A DNA stretch of 64,000 bases from an uncultured Bacteroidota bacterium (lineage in GTDB: Bacteria > Bacteroidota > Bacteroidia > Chitinophagales > Chitinophagaceae): positions 1 through 64,000 of the forward strand of contig CAIYLW010000053.1 in NCBI GenBank assembly GCA_903927185.1. Reading direction: 5' to 3'. The notes below the pieces were generated by a model. That model searched no databases. It saw nothing but the letters and a program-made list of their open reading frames with translations, and was not told where the DNA came from. This document shows, one piece after another, positions 1-9,121 of the stretch. The position numbers and the translations under genes are program-made. Position 1 is the first letter of the stretch. Each line of letters opens with the position of its first letter.

Positions 1-2457
1 ACCAGTGTACAATTTGTTTTCTACCAGGGAATCAATATTATTACCACTTTCAGTGATTTTATAGGCAGTAGTAATATTAATTTGATTGGCAGAACCTACA
101 GTTTTAGTGATTACATCTTCACCAAAAGTTGTTTTTAAAGTTGTTCTGATATCTTCTTCTTTTACTGGTTTGTCGAATCTAACCGTGTAACTACGTCCAC
201 CTTTAAATTCAACCCCTTGTTTAAAGCCATTAAAGAATGATCCAATTCCTAATATAAATACAACTACAGAAATACCATAAGCAAACTTTCTATATTCAAT
301 GAATTTGAAAGATGCGTGTTTAAATACACGCTTAGAAACTCCTGTAAAATATTCAAAGTGACGATTCTTATTAGTATACCAATCTGTAATTAATCTTGAT
401 ACCAGGATACCACAGAACAAGCTCAATAAAATACCAATGATCTGTGTAGTTGCGAATCCAAGAACCGGACCTAATCCAAAATAAGCTAAAATTAAAGCAG
501 TTAATAGGGTAGTAACGTGAGCATCCAAAACTGGAGACAATGAACGTTGATAACCATCGTTAACAGCATTTTGGTAACTCTTTCCTTTTGTAAGCTCTTC
601 TTTAATTCTCTCAAATATAATTACGTTGGTATCTACCGCTAAACCAATGGTCAACACCAAACCAGCAATACCTGGTGCAGTTAGAGTAAATCCTAAGGCA
701 CTTAAAATACCAATAGTAAATAATAAGTTCAAAATCAACGCCATGTTAGCTACCCAACCCGCTGTGTTGAAGTAAATTAACATTAAAGTGAATATCACAA
801 TGAAAGAAATCAAGAATGATAATGCACCACCTTTGATAGATTCTTTACCCAATGTAGGACCAACTTGTTGCTCAGCCACAATTCTTGCTGGAGCCGTTAA
901 TTTACCACTGGTTAATAATTCAGAAAGGTCTTGTGCTTCTTTTAAAGTATAGCTACCACTGATTTGTGAATTACCAGTTGTAATCGGATCATTAACATTT
1001 GGAGCAGAATAAACAAAATTATCAAGAACAATAGCAATAGGCTTGTCTACATTACGTGTAGTCATTTTAGCCCATATATTGGTACCAATCTTGTCCATAT
1101 TCATCTTGATCGCAATCTTACCTCTTTCATCATAATCCTGTCCGGCGTTAGTAATATGGTCACCTTCTAATTCAGCTTGTCCGTTGTCTAAAGTTTTAAT
1201 TCCGTAAAGCATCAAGACATCTTTTGATTTAGTATCAGTAGCGTCCATTTTGCCATACATAAATACCAGGTTAGAAGGGAATTTGCTTTTAACAATATCC
1301 ATTCTAAGGAAATCATTCAATCGACCAGTATCTTTTGTTTGTATATAACCAAGATTAGAAGGGAAGACGGTTTTGCCACCTCGACCCTGATATGGTTGGG
1401 TAAACTGTATTAAACGTACAATGGGAGATTCGTTCAATTTAGCTTTTGACGTATCTTTTTTGGCAGATCCTGTTTTAGTGTCGGCAGCGATACTAGAAAT
1501 AGTAGCGGTCTTTGCAGTATCCGCTTTTTTAGCTGCAGAGATAGTTACAGTTTTTACGGTATCTTTTTTTGCAACTACCGTATCTGTTGCTTTAATTCCA
1601 TTTAAATATTCTTGTACTGCTTTATCGGCTGCAACAACTCCATTTTGCACATCTTTGCTTTCCAAAGTATACATTTCAAAGAATTGCAAGTTGGCAGTTG
1701 CTTGTAAATATTTACGAACTCTTTCTTTATCGTTAATGCCCGCTAATTCAATATTAATAATGCTTTTAGCAGGATCTGGATTGATATTTGGAGAAGAAAC
1801 CCCAAACTGATCAATACGAGTACGAAGAATACGATATGTATTATTGAAAGCTGAAGTTGCTTGCTCTCTTAAATATTCTGTTACTTTAGAATCGCTATCA
1901 TCGAACTTAACTTTTCCGTTACTTCTGGTTGCAAAATAAGGAGCCAATTTTGCTTGAGGATTTGCTAATAATATTTCTTCTTTAAATAAAGAAATCAAAT
2001 CAGCACCACTATTTGCTTTTCTTACAACAGCTTTATCTAAAGCTTTAGTGAATACTGGATCTTTAGTATAGTTTGCTAGCGATTTAAGCAAGTCGCTTAA
2101 ACCAACTTCCATAGTTACACTCATTCCTCCTTGTAAGTCAAGACCTAACAATAACTCTTTTTCTTTAGCACTTCTATAATTGGTAAAACCAAAAGCAAGG
2201 CTAACATCTTTAGTACTGTCGAGCAAACGAGTTAATCGTTCTTTCTTTAATTCTTTCAAACTATCTGTGTAAACAGACTGTTGTTCTTTGTTTGAAGGGT
2301 ATTTCTGTTCTGGGCTTGCAAATTGCTTCATCCAAATATCAGCCTTGGCTTCCATGTTAGATTCGTGGTTACGAACAATCCATGTAAAGGACAATTGATA
2401 CAGACAGATCAAAATCAGAGCAATGGCAAAGAAGCGCACTAAACCTTTAAGTTGCAT
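1..2457 (-). CDS. secDF: Protein translocase SecDF fusion (C-terminal end cut by window)
   Basis: Sec-translocon accessory protein that uses the proton gradient to complete export through SecYEG; in Bacteroidota SecD and SecF are usually one chain. The 819 visible residues begin with an N-terminal membrane anchor (MQLKGLVRFFAIALILIC), then the SecD periplasmic domain (LLLGLDLQGGMSV), the SecD membrane bundle with the family motif DTNVIIFERIKEE, and the start of the SecF half (EFKGGRSYTVRF near 200). The fusion is direct: no stop separates the halves. A Lys/Thr/Ser/Ala-rich linker with near-repeats of KKxDTxKTxTIS lies in the SecD periplasmic part around 1441-1593. The start ATG at 2457 sits 33 nt after a TATCTTTG box. 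The remaining SecF part is outside the window. Confidence 0.97.
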   Translation of the reverse strand, partial: MQLKGLVRFFAIALILICLYQLSFTWIVRNHESNMEAKADIWMKQFASPEQKYPSNKEQQSVYTDSLKELKKERLTRLLDSTKDVSLAFGFTNYRSAKEKELLLGLDLQGGMSVTMEVGLSDLLKSLANYTKDPVFTKALDKAVVRKANSGADLISLFKEEILLANPQAKLAPYFATRSNGKVKFDDSDSKVTEYLREQATSAFNNTYRILRTRIDQFGVSSPNINPDPAKSIINIELAGINDKERVRKYLQATANLQFFEMYTLESKDVQNGVVAADKAVQEYLNGIKATDTVVAKKDTVKTVTISAAKKADTAKTATISSIAADTKTGSAKKDTSKAKLNESPIVRLIQFTQPYQGRGGKTVFPSNLGYIQTKDTGRLNDFLRMDIVKSKFPSNLVFMYGKMDATDTKSKDVLMLYGIKTLDNGQAELEGDHITNAGQDYDERGKIAIKMNMDKIGTNIWAKMTTRNVDKPIAIVLDNFVYSAPNVNDPITTGNSQISGSYTLKEAQDLSELLTSGKLTAPARIVAEQQVGPTLGKESIKGGALSFLISFIVIFTLMLIYFNTAGWVANMALILNLLFTIGILSALGFTLTAPGIAGLVLTIGLAVDTNVIIFERIKEELTKGKSYQNAVNDGYQRSLSPVLDAHVTTLLTALILAYFGLGPVLGFATTQIIGILLSLFCGILVSRLITDWYTNKNRHFEYFTGVSKRVFKHASFKFIEYRKFAYGISVVVFILGIGSFFNGFKQGVEFKGGRSYTVRFDKPVKEEDIRTTLKTTFGEDVITKTVGSANQINITTAYKITESGNNIDSLVENKLYTG

Positions 2458-2490
2458 ATAAGTAACGGTTTACAATTTTTTTTAGAGCGG

Positions 2491-2498
2491 CAAAGATA
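2491..2498 (-). promoter_or_regulatory. Candidate secDF -7 promoter box
   Basis: On the minus strand the sequence reads TATCTTTG, an exact match to the Bacteroidota -7 consensus TAnnTTTG, 33 nt before the secDF start. No good TTTG -33 box is visible at the usual spacing, so this is a single-element prediction. Confidence 0.45.
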
Positions 2499-2572
2499 GG
2501 GGAATGGGAATGAATAATTCCTTCCTGTGAATAGTTTGGTTTTAGGAAGGATATTATTTAGGTAAAAAAAGC

Positions 2573-2610
2573 AAAAAAACAGCTCAAATAGTCATTTGAG
2601 CTGTTTTTTT
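2573..2610. terminator. Strong bidirectional-looking intrinsic terminator
   Basis: A perfect 17-bp inverted repeat (2573-2589 with 2594-2610, loop AGTC) has a core of CAGCTCAAAT and is flanked by A and T runs. It lies between the FKBP gene and secDF, both on the minus strand, so it should end the FKBP transcript and insulate secDF. Confidence 0.85.
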
Positions 2611-2646
2611 TGTCCGAAATACCTATTTTGAACTTGGTTGAAAACC

Positions 2647-3120
2647 TTATTTATGAAAATCTATCAAATTAATATCAAAGAATATTGGGGTATTAGGTGG
2701 AATAGTACCATAACCAGAACATCCATAAGCTAAAGATGAAGGAATAACTAATTTTATATGCCCCCCTTTTTTAATAAGTGGAAGACCTATTTTCCAACCA
2801 TCAATTAAAGTACTCAAAGGCCATCCTGATGCTAGAGGGGTAATTAGAGAGTCAAAGACTTTATCATCCAAGAATTTACCTTTATATGTTATTATAATTG
2901 AATCGGATATTGATGGGGCGGTTCCTGTTCCCGGATTTATTATCTGATATAGAATTCCTGAACTATGAACTGTATAATTAATAGAATCAGTGTTACAATA
3001 AGCTACCATTGCTCCTTGTTCCGAAGCTACTGATGCAGGTGTACAACCAGAAGTACTTGTTTTTCCACAGGATATAGCGACTAATAAAATGATTGGTAAT
3101 ACGAAAATCAGTTTTTTCAT
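2647..3120 (-). CDS. FKBP-type peptidyl-prolyl isomerase lipoprotein
   Basis: A 157-residue exported prolyl isomerase. The N-terminus is a lipoprotein signal (MKKLIFVLPIILLVAISC, lipobox cysteine at residue 18). The FKBP domain covers about residues 75-157, with YKGKFLDDKVFDS, the GWKIGLPLIKKGGH loop, and IPSSLAYGCSGYG followed by IPPNTPIFFDINLI, all landmarks of the family. It probably helps fold proteins in the periplasm while attached to a membrane. The gene upstream on the same strand (3168-3491) is 47 nt away and may be cotranscribed; a strong terminator follows. The substrate is unknown. Confidence 0.9.
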   Translation of the reverse strand: MKKLIFVLPIILLVAISCGKTSTSGCTPASVASEQGAMVAYCNTDSINYTVHSSGILYQIINPGTGTAPSISDSIIITYKGKFLDDKVFDSLITPLASGWPLSTLIDGWKIGLPLIKKGGHIKLVIPSSLAYGCSGYGTIPPNTPIFFDINLIDFHK

Positions 3121-3167
3121 GATGGGATTTAGAGGTTAAGACCCTTTTTTATGGTTTAAGGCTGCAT

Positions 3168-3491
3168 CTATTCCTTGATTTCTGTTTGTTTTTTTCTTGC
3201 AATTATGGACAAATAACGTTGTTCGTTCTTTTCCCATTGATAATTTCGGTACATAAAAGCCATAAAAATCGAAATGCCTACTATCGCAATAATAAAGACA
3301 AAAGGATTCATATTGCTACTTAATTCCATATTTGCTCTTTGGTACCATCCTAAATATATTGTGAGCAAAATGGCGATGCCAATGCAGATTCCAGATGATA
3401 ATCCGATCAAAAAGGGACGTGCAGAATTTTTATAAGCTTTTCTTTGGGTTGACCAGCTTTCAAAAAATGTAGTATCATCAACTCTTGGCAT
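3168..3491 (-). CDS. Small two-helix membrane protein, function unknown
   Basis: A 107-residue protein I do not recognise. It has a charged N-terminal segment (about residues 1-26), a first hydrophobic helix near 27-49, a short loop, a second helix near 62-81, and a Lys/Glu-rich tail ending KKQTEIKE. The two-helix plan suggests an inner-membrane protein with both ends on the same side. It is divergent from the YhhN gene (97 nt between starts) and lies 47 nt upstream of the FKBP lipoprotein gene on the same strand, so a two-gene transcript is possible. Start is ATG at 3491. Confidence 0.6.
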   Translation of the reverse strand: MPRVDDTTFFESWSTQRKAYKNSARPFLIGLSSGICIGIAILLTIYLGWYQRANMELSSNMNPFVFIIAIVGISIFMAFMYRNYQWEKNEQRYLSIIARKKQTEIKE

Positions 3492-3588
3492 GGGGCAATA
3501 TTACTAAAACCATCAGAAAAAATAGATTCAAATCGTTAAACTACCCTTTCTTTCAACTAAATTTATTTTAGCTAACCTTATTCATGCC

Positions 3589-4269
3589 ATGGAACTTCTA
3601 AAAAAAAGAGGGGTTATTCTCTACCTCTTTATACTAATAACTCATTGTACTTTTATTTATATGGATTTAAGCGTTTGGCGTTTTTATTCCAAACTTTTAT
3701 TAATCCCTATTTTATTATTTCTTTTTTTAATTAACTATACTGGAATAAAAACAGGGAAAAGATTTTTATTACCAATCATTGCATTGCTTGGCGCTTTCAT
3801 GGGTGATTTGTTATTGGCTTTTGATGGCGCGCAATTTTTTCTTTTAGGAATGATTGGTTTTATGATTACACATATTTGTAATAGTATGTATTTCTATTCT
3901 TTAAATAAGATTCATCTTAAAATTGCTACACATGCTAAATGGGCAATGCTCGTTTTATCATTAGTTTGTTCCTTAATAATTTTTCTGATCAAAGAAAATT
4001 CAGGCACATTTTTCTTGCCGATTATTGTCTATATGATTTTAATTGCCACCATGGCTATTCTTTCTTCAAACCTTGCTGATTCAATAAACTATAATCATCC
4101 AGCTGTACATTATTTCATTCCGGGAGCTATATTATTTGTATTATCTGACGGATTATTAGCAATCAATAAATTCAATTTACAAGATCCGAAGATGGATATT
4201 TTTGTGATGCTAACTTATGGTTTGGCGCAATTATATCTTGTTATGGGGTATTACAAAACTAAATACTAA
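3589..4269 (+). CDS. YhhN/TMEM86 family membrane protein (possible lysoplasmalogenase)
   Basis: A 226-residue polytopic membrane protein with about eight hydrophobic segments. The pattern GAFMGDLLLAF...FLLGMIGFMITHICN and the later FVLSDGLLAINKF match the YhhN family, whose animal members (TMEM86) hydrolyse the vinyl ether of lysoplasmalogens. Conserved Asp residues in GD and SD motifs within helices are visible. The family is assigned with good confidence; the enzymatic activity in bacteria is inference. Divergent from 3168-3491 and convergent with groEL, from which it is separated by a terminator. Confidence 0.78.
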   Translation: MELLKKRGVILYLFILITHCTFIYMDLSVWRFYSKLLLIPILLFLFLINYTGIKTGKRFLLPIIALLGAFMGDLLLAFDGAQFFLLGMIGFMITHICNSMYFYSLNKIHLKIATHAKWAMLVLSLVCSLIIFLIKENSGTFFLPIIVYMILIATMAILSSNLADSINYNHPAVHYFIPGAILFVLSDGLLAINKFNLQDPKMDIFVMLTYGLAQLYLVMGYYKTKY

Positions 4270-4302
4270 TTCAAAAGTCTAAAGGCAAAATTCAAAAAAA
4301 AT

Positions 4303-4340
4303 AAAAAAAAAGCCGCTGAATAAATTCAACGGCTTTTATA
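4303..4340. terminator. Bidirectional terminator between the YhhN gene and groEL
   Basis: Arms 4308-4321 and 4324-4337 (AAAAGCCGCTGAAT / ATTCAACGGCTTTT) form a 14-bp stem with one G-U type mismatch and a two-base loop, with A-rich and T-rich flanks. It can serve both convergent genes. Confidence 0.8.
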
Positions 4341-4371
4341 TTTTGAGTAGGAGATACCTACTTTATTTAAT

Positions 4372-6006
4372 TTAATAACCCATGCCACCCATGTCTGGAG
4401 CACCGCCACCATGAGATGGAGATTCAGGTTTTGGTTTGTCAGCAATTACACACTCTGTTGTTAACAACATAGCTGCAATAGATGCTGCATTTTCCAATGC
4501 TACACGAGTAACTTTAGTTGGATCGATAACACCCGCTTTAAACAGATTCTCGTAAACTTCAGTACGTGCGTTGAAACCAAAATCGGCTTTACCTTCTTTG
4601 ATTTTTTGAACTACGATAGAACCTTCAATACCGCTATTGATAACGATTTGACGTAATGGCTCTTCGATAGCACGTTTGATGATTTGAATACCAGTTGTTT
4701 CATCTTGGTTTGCACCTTTCAGTTTTTCCAAAGATTCTACAGCACGGATATAAGCAACACCACCACCAGGTACAATACCTTCTTCAACAGCAGCGCGAGT
4801 AGCGTGTAATGCATCATCAACACGGTCTTTCTTTTCTTTCATTTCAACTTCAGTTGCAGCACCAACATACAAAACTGCTACACCACCGCTTAATTTAGCT
4901 AAACGCTCTTGTAATTTTTCACGATCGTAATCAGATGTAGTATTTTCTACTTGAGATTTGATTTGATTAACACGTGCAACAATATCAGCTTTTTTGCCTT
5001 TACCACCTACAACTGTAGTATTGTCTTTATCAATTGTGATTGATGCAGCTTGACCTAAATAAGTAAGGTCTGCATTTTCCAATTTGAAACCTTGCTCTTC
5101 ACTAACTACAGTTCCTGCAGTTAAGATCGCAATATCAGTTAACATTTCTTTTCTACGATCACCGAAACCTGGAGCTTTAACAGCAGCCACTTTCAAAGTA
5201 CCACGTAATTTATTTACTACTAATGTAGCTAATGCTTCACCTTCTAAGTCTTCAGCAATGATTACTAAAGGACGTCCTGTTTGAGCAACTTTCTCCAGAA
5301 TATGCAAGATATCTTTCATAGCACTGATCTTCTTATCGTAAATCAGGATATATGGATTCTGTAATTCAACTTCCATTTTTTCGCTATTAGTAACGAAATA
5401 AGGAGAAATATATCCACGGTCGAATTGCATTCCTTCTACTACATCAACTGTAGTATCAGTTCCTTTTGCTTCTTCAACTGTGATCACACCTTCTTTACCA
5501 ACTTTAGCCATTGCCATTGCAATTAACTTACCAATTTCGCTATCACTGTTTGCAGAGATAGTAGCTACTTGTTCGATTTTTTTAGTATCAGTTCCAACAG
5601 TTTGTGATTGAGCTCTTAAGCTTTCAATTACTTTAGCAACTGCTTTGTCAATACCACGCTTTAAATCCATTGGATTCGCACCTGCAGCAACGTTCTTTAA
5701 ACCTTCACCAATAATAGCCTGAGCTAAAACAGTAGCAGTTGTAGTACCATCACCTGCAATATCAGCAGTTTTAGAGGCAACTTCTTTCACCATCTGAGCA
5801 CCCATGTTCTCAATTGCATCTTCTAATTCAATTTCTTTTGCAACTGTAACACCATCTTTAGTTACTTGTGGTGCACCGAATTTTTTTTCAATAACTACGT
5901 TACGACCTTTTGGTCCAAGTGTTACTTTAACAGCGTTGGCCAATGTATCAACGCCTCTTTTCATTTTATTTCTTGCTTCGATATCGAAGAAAATCTGTTT
6001 AGCCAT
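4372..6006 (-). CDS. groL: Chaperonin GroEL (60 kDa)
   Basis: A 544-residue chaperonin subunit, the normal length. Visible family features are the N-terminal [18 protein letters not shown], the ATP site [12 protein letters not shown] near residues 86-97, [17 protein letters not shown], and the C-terminal Gly-Met tail ending GGMGY. It forms the double heptamer ring that folds proteins with GroES. It lies 73 nt downstream of groES on the same strand, the standard groESL operon order. Start is ATG at 6006. Confidence 0.99.
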   Translation of the reverse strand: MAKQIFFDIEARNKMKRGVDTLANAVKVTLGPKGRNVVIEKKFGAPQVTKDGVTVAKEIELEDAIENMGAQMVKEVASKTADIAGDGTTTATVLAQAIIGEGLKNVAAGANPMDLKRGIDKAVAKVIESLRAQSQTVGTDTKKIEQVATISANSDSEIGKLIAMAMAKVGKEGVITVEEAKGTDTTVDVVEGMQFDRGYISPYFVTNSEKMEVELQNPYILIYDKKISAMKDILHILEKVAQTGRPLVIIAEDLEGEALATLVVNKLRGTLKVAAVKAPGFGDRRKEMLTDIAILTAGTVVSEEQGFKLENADLTYLGQAASITIDKDNTTVVGGKGKKADIVARVNQIKSQVENTTSDYDREKLQERLAKLSGGVAVLYVGAATEVEMKEKKDRVDDALHATRAAVEEGIVPGGGVAYIRAVESLEKLKGANQDETTGIQIIKRAIEEPLRQIVINSGIEGSIVVQKIKEGKADFGFNARTEVYENLFKAGVIDPTKVTRVALENAASIAAMLLTTECVIADKPKPESPSHGGGAPDMGGMGY

Positions 6007-6079
6007 AATATTTTAAATTTTTGGAATTTTTGAAATTGTACAACAATGAGGAAATTAAATATCCTTTTTTTTGTACGCA

Positions 6080-6361
6080 TTAAACAATCGCCAGAATATC
6101 GCTTTCTCTCATGATCAACAAATCCTGTCCTTCAATGGTGATTTCTGTTCCAGCATATTTGCCATACAAAATGTTATCACCAACTTTAACAGTCATTGGT
6201 TCATCTTTTTTACCGGTACCTGCTGCAACAATAATTCCACGCTGAGGTTTTTCCTTAGCAGTGTCGGGAATAATAATTCCCCCTGCAGTTTTTTCTTCTG
6301 CAGCTGCAGGCTTAACGATTACTCTGTCGTGAAGCGGAGTAACTTGCAATTTTTTAGCCAT
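6080..6361 (-). CDS. groES: Co-chaperonin GroES (10 kDa)
   Basis: A 93-residue co-chaperonin with the typical [11 protein letters not shown] start, the mobile loop region [21 protein letters not shown], and the [21 protein letters not shown] end. It caps GroEL rings. First gene of groESL; transcription must come from the long upstream region 6362-6682, where no CIRCE element (TTAGCACTC-N9-GAGTGCTAA) is visible. Confidence 0.99.
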   Translation of the reverse strand: MAKKLQVTPLHDRVIVKPAAAEEKTAGGIIIPDTAKEKPQRGIIVAAGTGKKDEPMTVKVGDNILYGKYAGTEITIEGQDLLIMRESDILAIV

Positions 6362-6682
6362 GTGTTTATAGGTTTTTTAATTGATTGAGTAAAATGTACT
6401 GACTTACATCGATAATTATGCCATAAGGAAGAATCAGGTCAAATTTTCAGATACCTAACATCATATTGCAAAGCTTATACATAGACTGTCAGAAACGGCG
6501 CAAAGATGGGTAAGTTTTTGGAACTGGCTGTGTCAATTTTTCATAAATACGTAACTACCTGAATCTTTCTGAAGTCTAATTAGTTCTAAAATTGAGTATT
6601 TCAGTTTAAGAACAACCCATTTTCATTTTGAAAGGACACTTGAAACCAATACCTTTGCGGCTCCCAAAATCAGTTCTTATCA
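6362..6682. other. Intergenic region between groES and nusB (divergent promoters)
   Basis: About 320 nt without a convincing gene. The right end holds a consensus nusB promoter on the plus strand. For groES on the minus strand I see no exact TAnnTTTG. There is a near-match CATCTTTG (CAAAGATG on the plus strand near 6500), and closer to the gene an E. coli-like pair TTGACC (plus-strand 6437-6442) and CATAAT (6415-6420) separated by 16 nt, about 53 nt from the groES start. No CIRCE palindrome is present. Confidence 0.5.
6627..6657 (+). promoter_or_regulatory. Consensus Bacteroidota promoter for nusB
   Basis: TTTG at 6627-6630 and TACCTTTG at 6650-6657 are separated by 19 nt, an exact fit to the Bacteroidota primary sigma consensus TTTG-N17-19-TAnnTTTG. 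The nusB ATG follows 25 nt after the -7 box. Confidence 0.85.
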
Positions 6683-7612
6683 ATGATCAGTAGAAGAAAT
6701 ATTCGTGTTAAGGTAATGCAGTTACTCTACATGATAGAGTCGGGGCATAGCCCGATTTCGTTTAAAAACCCTGTTAGCCAGTTACAGAAGAATCTAGACC
6801 AGACTAGCGACTTGTTTGTTTATCTTATATATTTCATTACAGAAGTGGCTAGATATGCTGAAACCAGTTCTGCAAATAGAGCTGCTAAAAATCTGCCTTC
6901 TCAAGAAGATTTAAATGTAAATATTAAGATTGCCGGGAATGAAATTTTATGGCAAATATTGGAATCTGATACTTATAAAATAGCGATTGAGGAGTATAAA
7001 CCATCTTTAAGAATCGATAAAGATCTTTTGAAAAAGATTTATTTAGATTTAGCGAAAGACGAAAAATACCTGGAGTACATCCTTGAGCAAAGTAGAGATA
7101 AGGGTAAGGAAAAAGAAATCATGAAACTGATTTTCACTTCTTATATGCTTCCCAATGAAGACTTTATTACTCATTTAGAAGAGCTTTTTACTAATTGGGA
7201 TGATGATGCTGAAATGATGGATCAGTTGGTGCTTAATTATCTTCATAAGCCTGCTAGTTATGATTTACAACAGATGATAGGCTCAGAAAAATGGGAATTT
7301 GCCAAAACTCTTTTGAGTACAACTATTGATAAAAAAGAATTCACAGCAGAACTGATTAAACCCAAGTTGAAAAATTGGGATGCAGAGAGAATTGCTTTAT
7401 TGGATATGATATTAATGCGGATGGGTGTTTGCGAATTGTTATATTTCGAAACCATCCCTACAAAAGTTACCATCAATGAGTATATTGATCTTGCAAAAGA
7501 ATATAGTACTCCTCAGAGTGGACAATTTGTAAACGGTATCCTCGATAATATTCATAAAGAGTTTATGGATAAAGGAGAGATTCATAAAATTAATTTTAAA
7601 CATAAATCCTAA
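6683..7612 (+). CDS. nusB: Transcription antitermination factor NusB
   Basis: A 309-residue NusB of the long Bacteroidota type: the N-terminal RRNIRVKVMQLLY matches the family start, a long helical region follows, and the C-terminal half carries the NusB signature (RIALLDMILMRMGVCELLYF, PTKVTINEYIDLAKEYSTP, SGQFVNGILDNI). NusB binds boxA RNA with NusE/S10 to allow full-length rRNA transcription. Enterobacterial NusB is only about 140 residues, so the extra middle part is lineage-specific. The gene leads a plus-strand run with the DUF1573 gene (4 nt gap) and yajC. Confidence 0.93.
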   Translation: MISRRNIRVKVMQLLYMIESGHSPISFKNPVSQLQKNLDQTSDLFVYLIYFITEVARYAETSSANRAAKNLPSQEDLNVNIKIAGNEILWQILESDTYKIAIEEYKPSLRIDKDLLKKIYLDLAKDEKYLEYILEQSRDKGKEKEIMKLIFTSYMLPNEDFITHLEELFTNWDDDAEMMDQLVLNYLHKPASYDLQQMIGSEKWEFAKTLLSTTIDKKEFTAELIKPKLKNWDAERIALLDMILMRMGVCELLYFETIPTKVTINEYIDLAKEYSTPQSGQFVNGILDNIHKEFMDKGEIHKINFKHKS

Positions 7613-7616
7613 TCAA

Positions 7617-8081
7617 ATGAAGACTTTCCTTGGGATAATTTTAGTTAGTTGCTTTATAGTGATTTTTTCTTGCAAAAATCCTAGTCCCGTTGTAAGTTTA
7701 AATCCTTACACAACAGCTGATTCCACCACTTTTACAGAGATTCAATGGCTGGATACTGTTGTTAATTTCGGTTCAATTCCAATGGGAGAAACTAAAGTAG
7801 TTACTTTTAAAATGCGTAATATTGGAAATAAGCCATTAACGATTTCCAATGTACAAGCTGGCTGCGGTTGTACCGTTCCTGATTTTACAAAGGGAGCTAT
7901 TGCTCCCGGTGGAGAGGGCTTTGTATCTGGTTCATTTGATAGTAAAAAGGCGCATCCGGGGGAAGTACGCAAAAGTATTTTTGTTACTACCAACACTAAA
8001 AACGGGATTAATAAAACCCTGATATTTACCGGTATCATTGAGTCGGCAAATTCTAGTGTGAATACTTCAAAGAAACTTTAG
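7617..8081 (+). CDS. DUF1573 domain lipoprotein
   Basis: A 154-residue exported lipoprotein. The signal MKTFLGIILVSCFIVIFSC gives a lipobox cysteine at residue 19. The rest is one DUF1573 domain, an Ig-like fold common in Bacteroidota, recognised by VVNFGSIPMGETKVVTFKMRN, QAGCGCTVPDF and a GGEGFVSGSFDS...GEVRKSIFV ending. The conserved CGC motif is present. The molecular function is not known. It starts 4 nt after nusB and lies before yajC, an arrangement that suggests cotranscription. Confidence 0.85.
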   Translation: MKTFLGIILVSCFIVIFSCKNPSPVVSLNPYTTADSTTFTEIQWLDTVVNFGSIPMGETKVVTFKMRNIGNKPLTISNVQAGCGCTVPDFTKGAIAPGGEGFVSGSFDSKKAHPGEVRKSIFVTTNTKNGINKTLIFTGIIESANSSVNTSKKL

Positions 8082-8133
8082 TGGATTTTTTGTTTATTTG
8101 CAAACATCTTTATAAAAATAAAAATCAAAAAAA

Positions 8134-8469
8134 ATGTATTTGAATTCAGTTTTATTAGCAGGTAATCCTCAAGGTGGTGGTGGAATGGTTCAGTTAGTAA
8201 TGATGGGTGCCATCATTCTGGTTTTCTGGCTATTTATGATCCGCCCACAAGCTAAAAAAGCAAAAGAACAAAAGAAATTTGTTGATGATATGCAAAAAGG
8301 TGATAAAGTGGTAACCATTGCTGGAATCCACGGCACCATTAATAAAATTAATGAAGATGGGACCTTGCAATTAGAGGTTAGCCCAGGTAGCTATTTGAAG
8401 ATTGAAAAATCTACTATTAGCATGGAATGGACTGCCGCAATCAACAAACCTGCTGCTGACAAGAAATAA
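8134..8469 (+). CDS. yajC: Preprotein translocase subunit YajC
   Basis: A 111-residue single-pass membrane protein that associates with SecDF. One hydrophobic helix (MVQLVMMGAIILVFWLFMI, about residues 19-37) is followed by the family motif RPQAKKAKEQKKF and the small domain GDKVVTIAGIHGTINKINEDGTLQLEV. Length is typical. An intrinsic terminator follows and touches the coaE start codon. Confidence 0.95.
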   Translation: MYLNSVLLAGNPQGGGGMVQLVMMGAIILVFWLFMIRPQAKKAKEQKKFVDDMQKGDKVVTIAGIHGTINKINEDGTLQLEVSPGSYLKIEKSTISMEWTAAINKPAADKK

Positions 8470-8489
8470 TTCTTTAATACAATTCTTAT

Positions 8490-8524
8490 ATCCGAAATTC
8501 GAGTAATTGAATTTCGGATTTTTT
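8490..8524 (+). terminator. Intrinsic terminator abutting the coaE start codon
   Basis: Perfect 10-bp stem ATCCGAAATT (8490-8499) / AATTTCGGAT (8510-8519), 10-nt loop, then T at 8519-8524 immediately followed by the coaE ATG at 8525. It should end the yajC transcript, but leaves no leader for coaE downstream of it. Confidence 0.8.
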
Positions 8525-9121
8525 ATGCTTAAAATCGGATTAACAGGTGGAATCGGAAGTGGCAAAACCACTGTAACCAATATCTTTAAGGTATTAGGTA
8601 TACCAGTATTTGATGCCGATACTGCTGCGAAGAATTTGATGGAAAATAACTTAGTTCTCAAAGAACAACTAATTAAACATTTTGGACCACTGGTGTTTGA
8701 AGGCGAAAAATTAAATAGAAAATGGCTGGCAAATATTGTTTTTAGAGACCCTTATGAATTAACTGTCCTCAATGCAATAGTTCATCCTATTACTTTACAA
8801 GCTGCTGCAGATTGGGTTTCAGAACAGAATGCACCTTATATAATAAAAGAAGCTGCACTGATGTTTGAAGCAGGTGCTGGATCGGGATTAGATTATATTA
8901 TTGGAGTTTTTGCTCCGCAACATATCCGTATTCAACGCGTCATGCTAAGGGATGGATTAAATAGAAACGAAGTTTTAGAAAGAATTGACAAGCAAGTATC
9001 AGATTCCATAAAAATGAAACTTTGTGATTTTGTAATTGTAAATGATGAGCAACAAATGTTAACGGAACAAGTACTTGCACTACACAATAAATTTATGGCA
9101 TATGATAGCAGCAACTCCTAA
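8525..9121 (+). CDS. coaE: Dephospho-CoA kinase
   Basis: A 198-residue kinase performing the last step of coenzyme A synthesis (phosphorylation of the ribose 3'-hydroxyl of dephospho-CoA). The start MLKIGLTGGIGSGKTT contains the P-loop; VFDADTAAKNL, VHPI and VMLRDGLNRNEVLERID are further family landmarks. I chose ATG 8525 because this is where the family begins; an in-frame TTG at 8507 would lie inside a terminator loop. Its 3' end overlaps the next gene by 20 nt. Confidence 0.95.
   Translation: MLKIGLTGGIGSGKTTVTNIFKVLGIPVFDADTAAKNLMENNLVLKEQLIKHFGPLVFEGEKLNRKWLANIVFRDPYELTVLNAIVHPITLQAAADWVSEQNAPYIIKEAALMFEAGAGSGLDYIIGVFAPQHIRIQRVMLRDGLNRNEVLERIDKQVSDSIKMKLCDFVIVNDEQQMLTEQVLALHNKFMAYDSSNS

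Noticed and set aside
1421-1810. 129-codon plus-strand frame
   Set aside because: Antisense to the repetitive linker part of secDF, whose own frame has strong family motifs.
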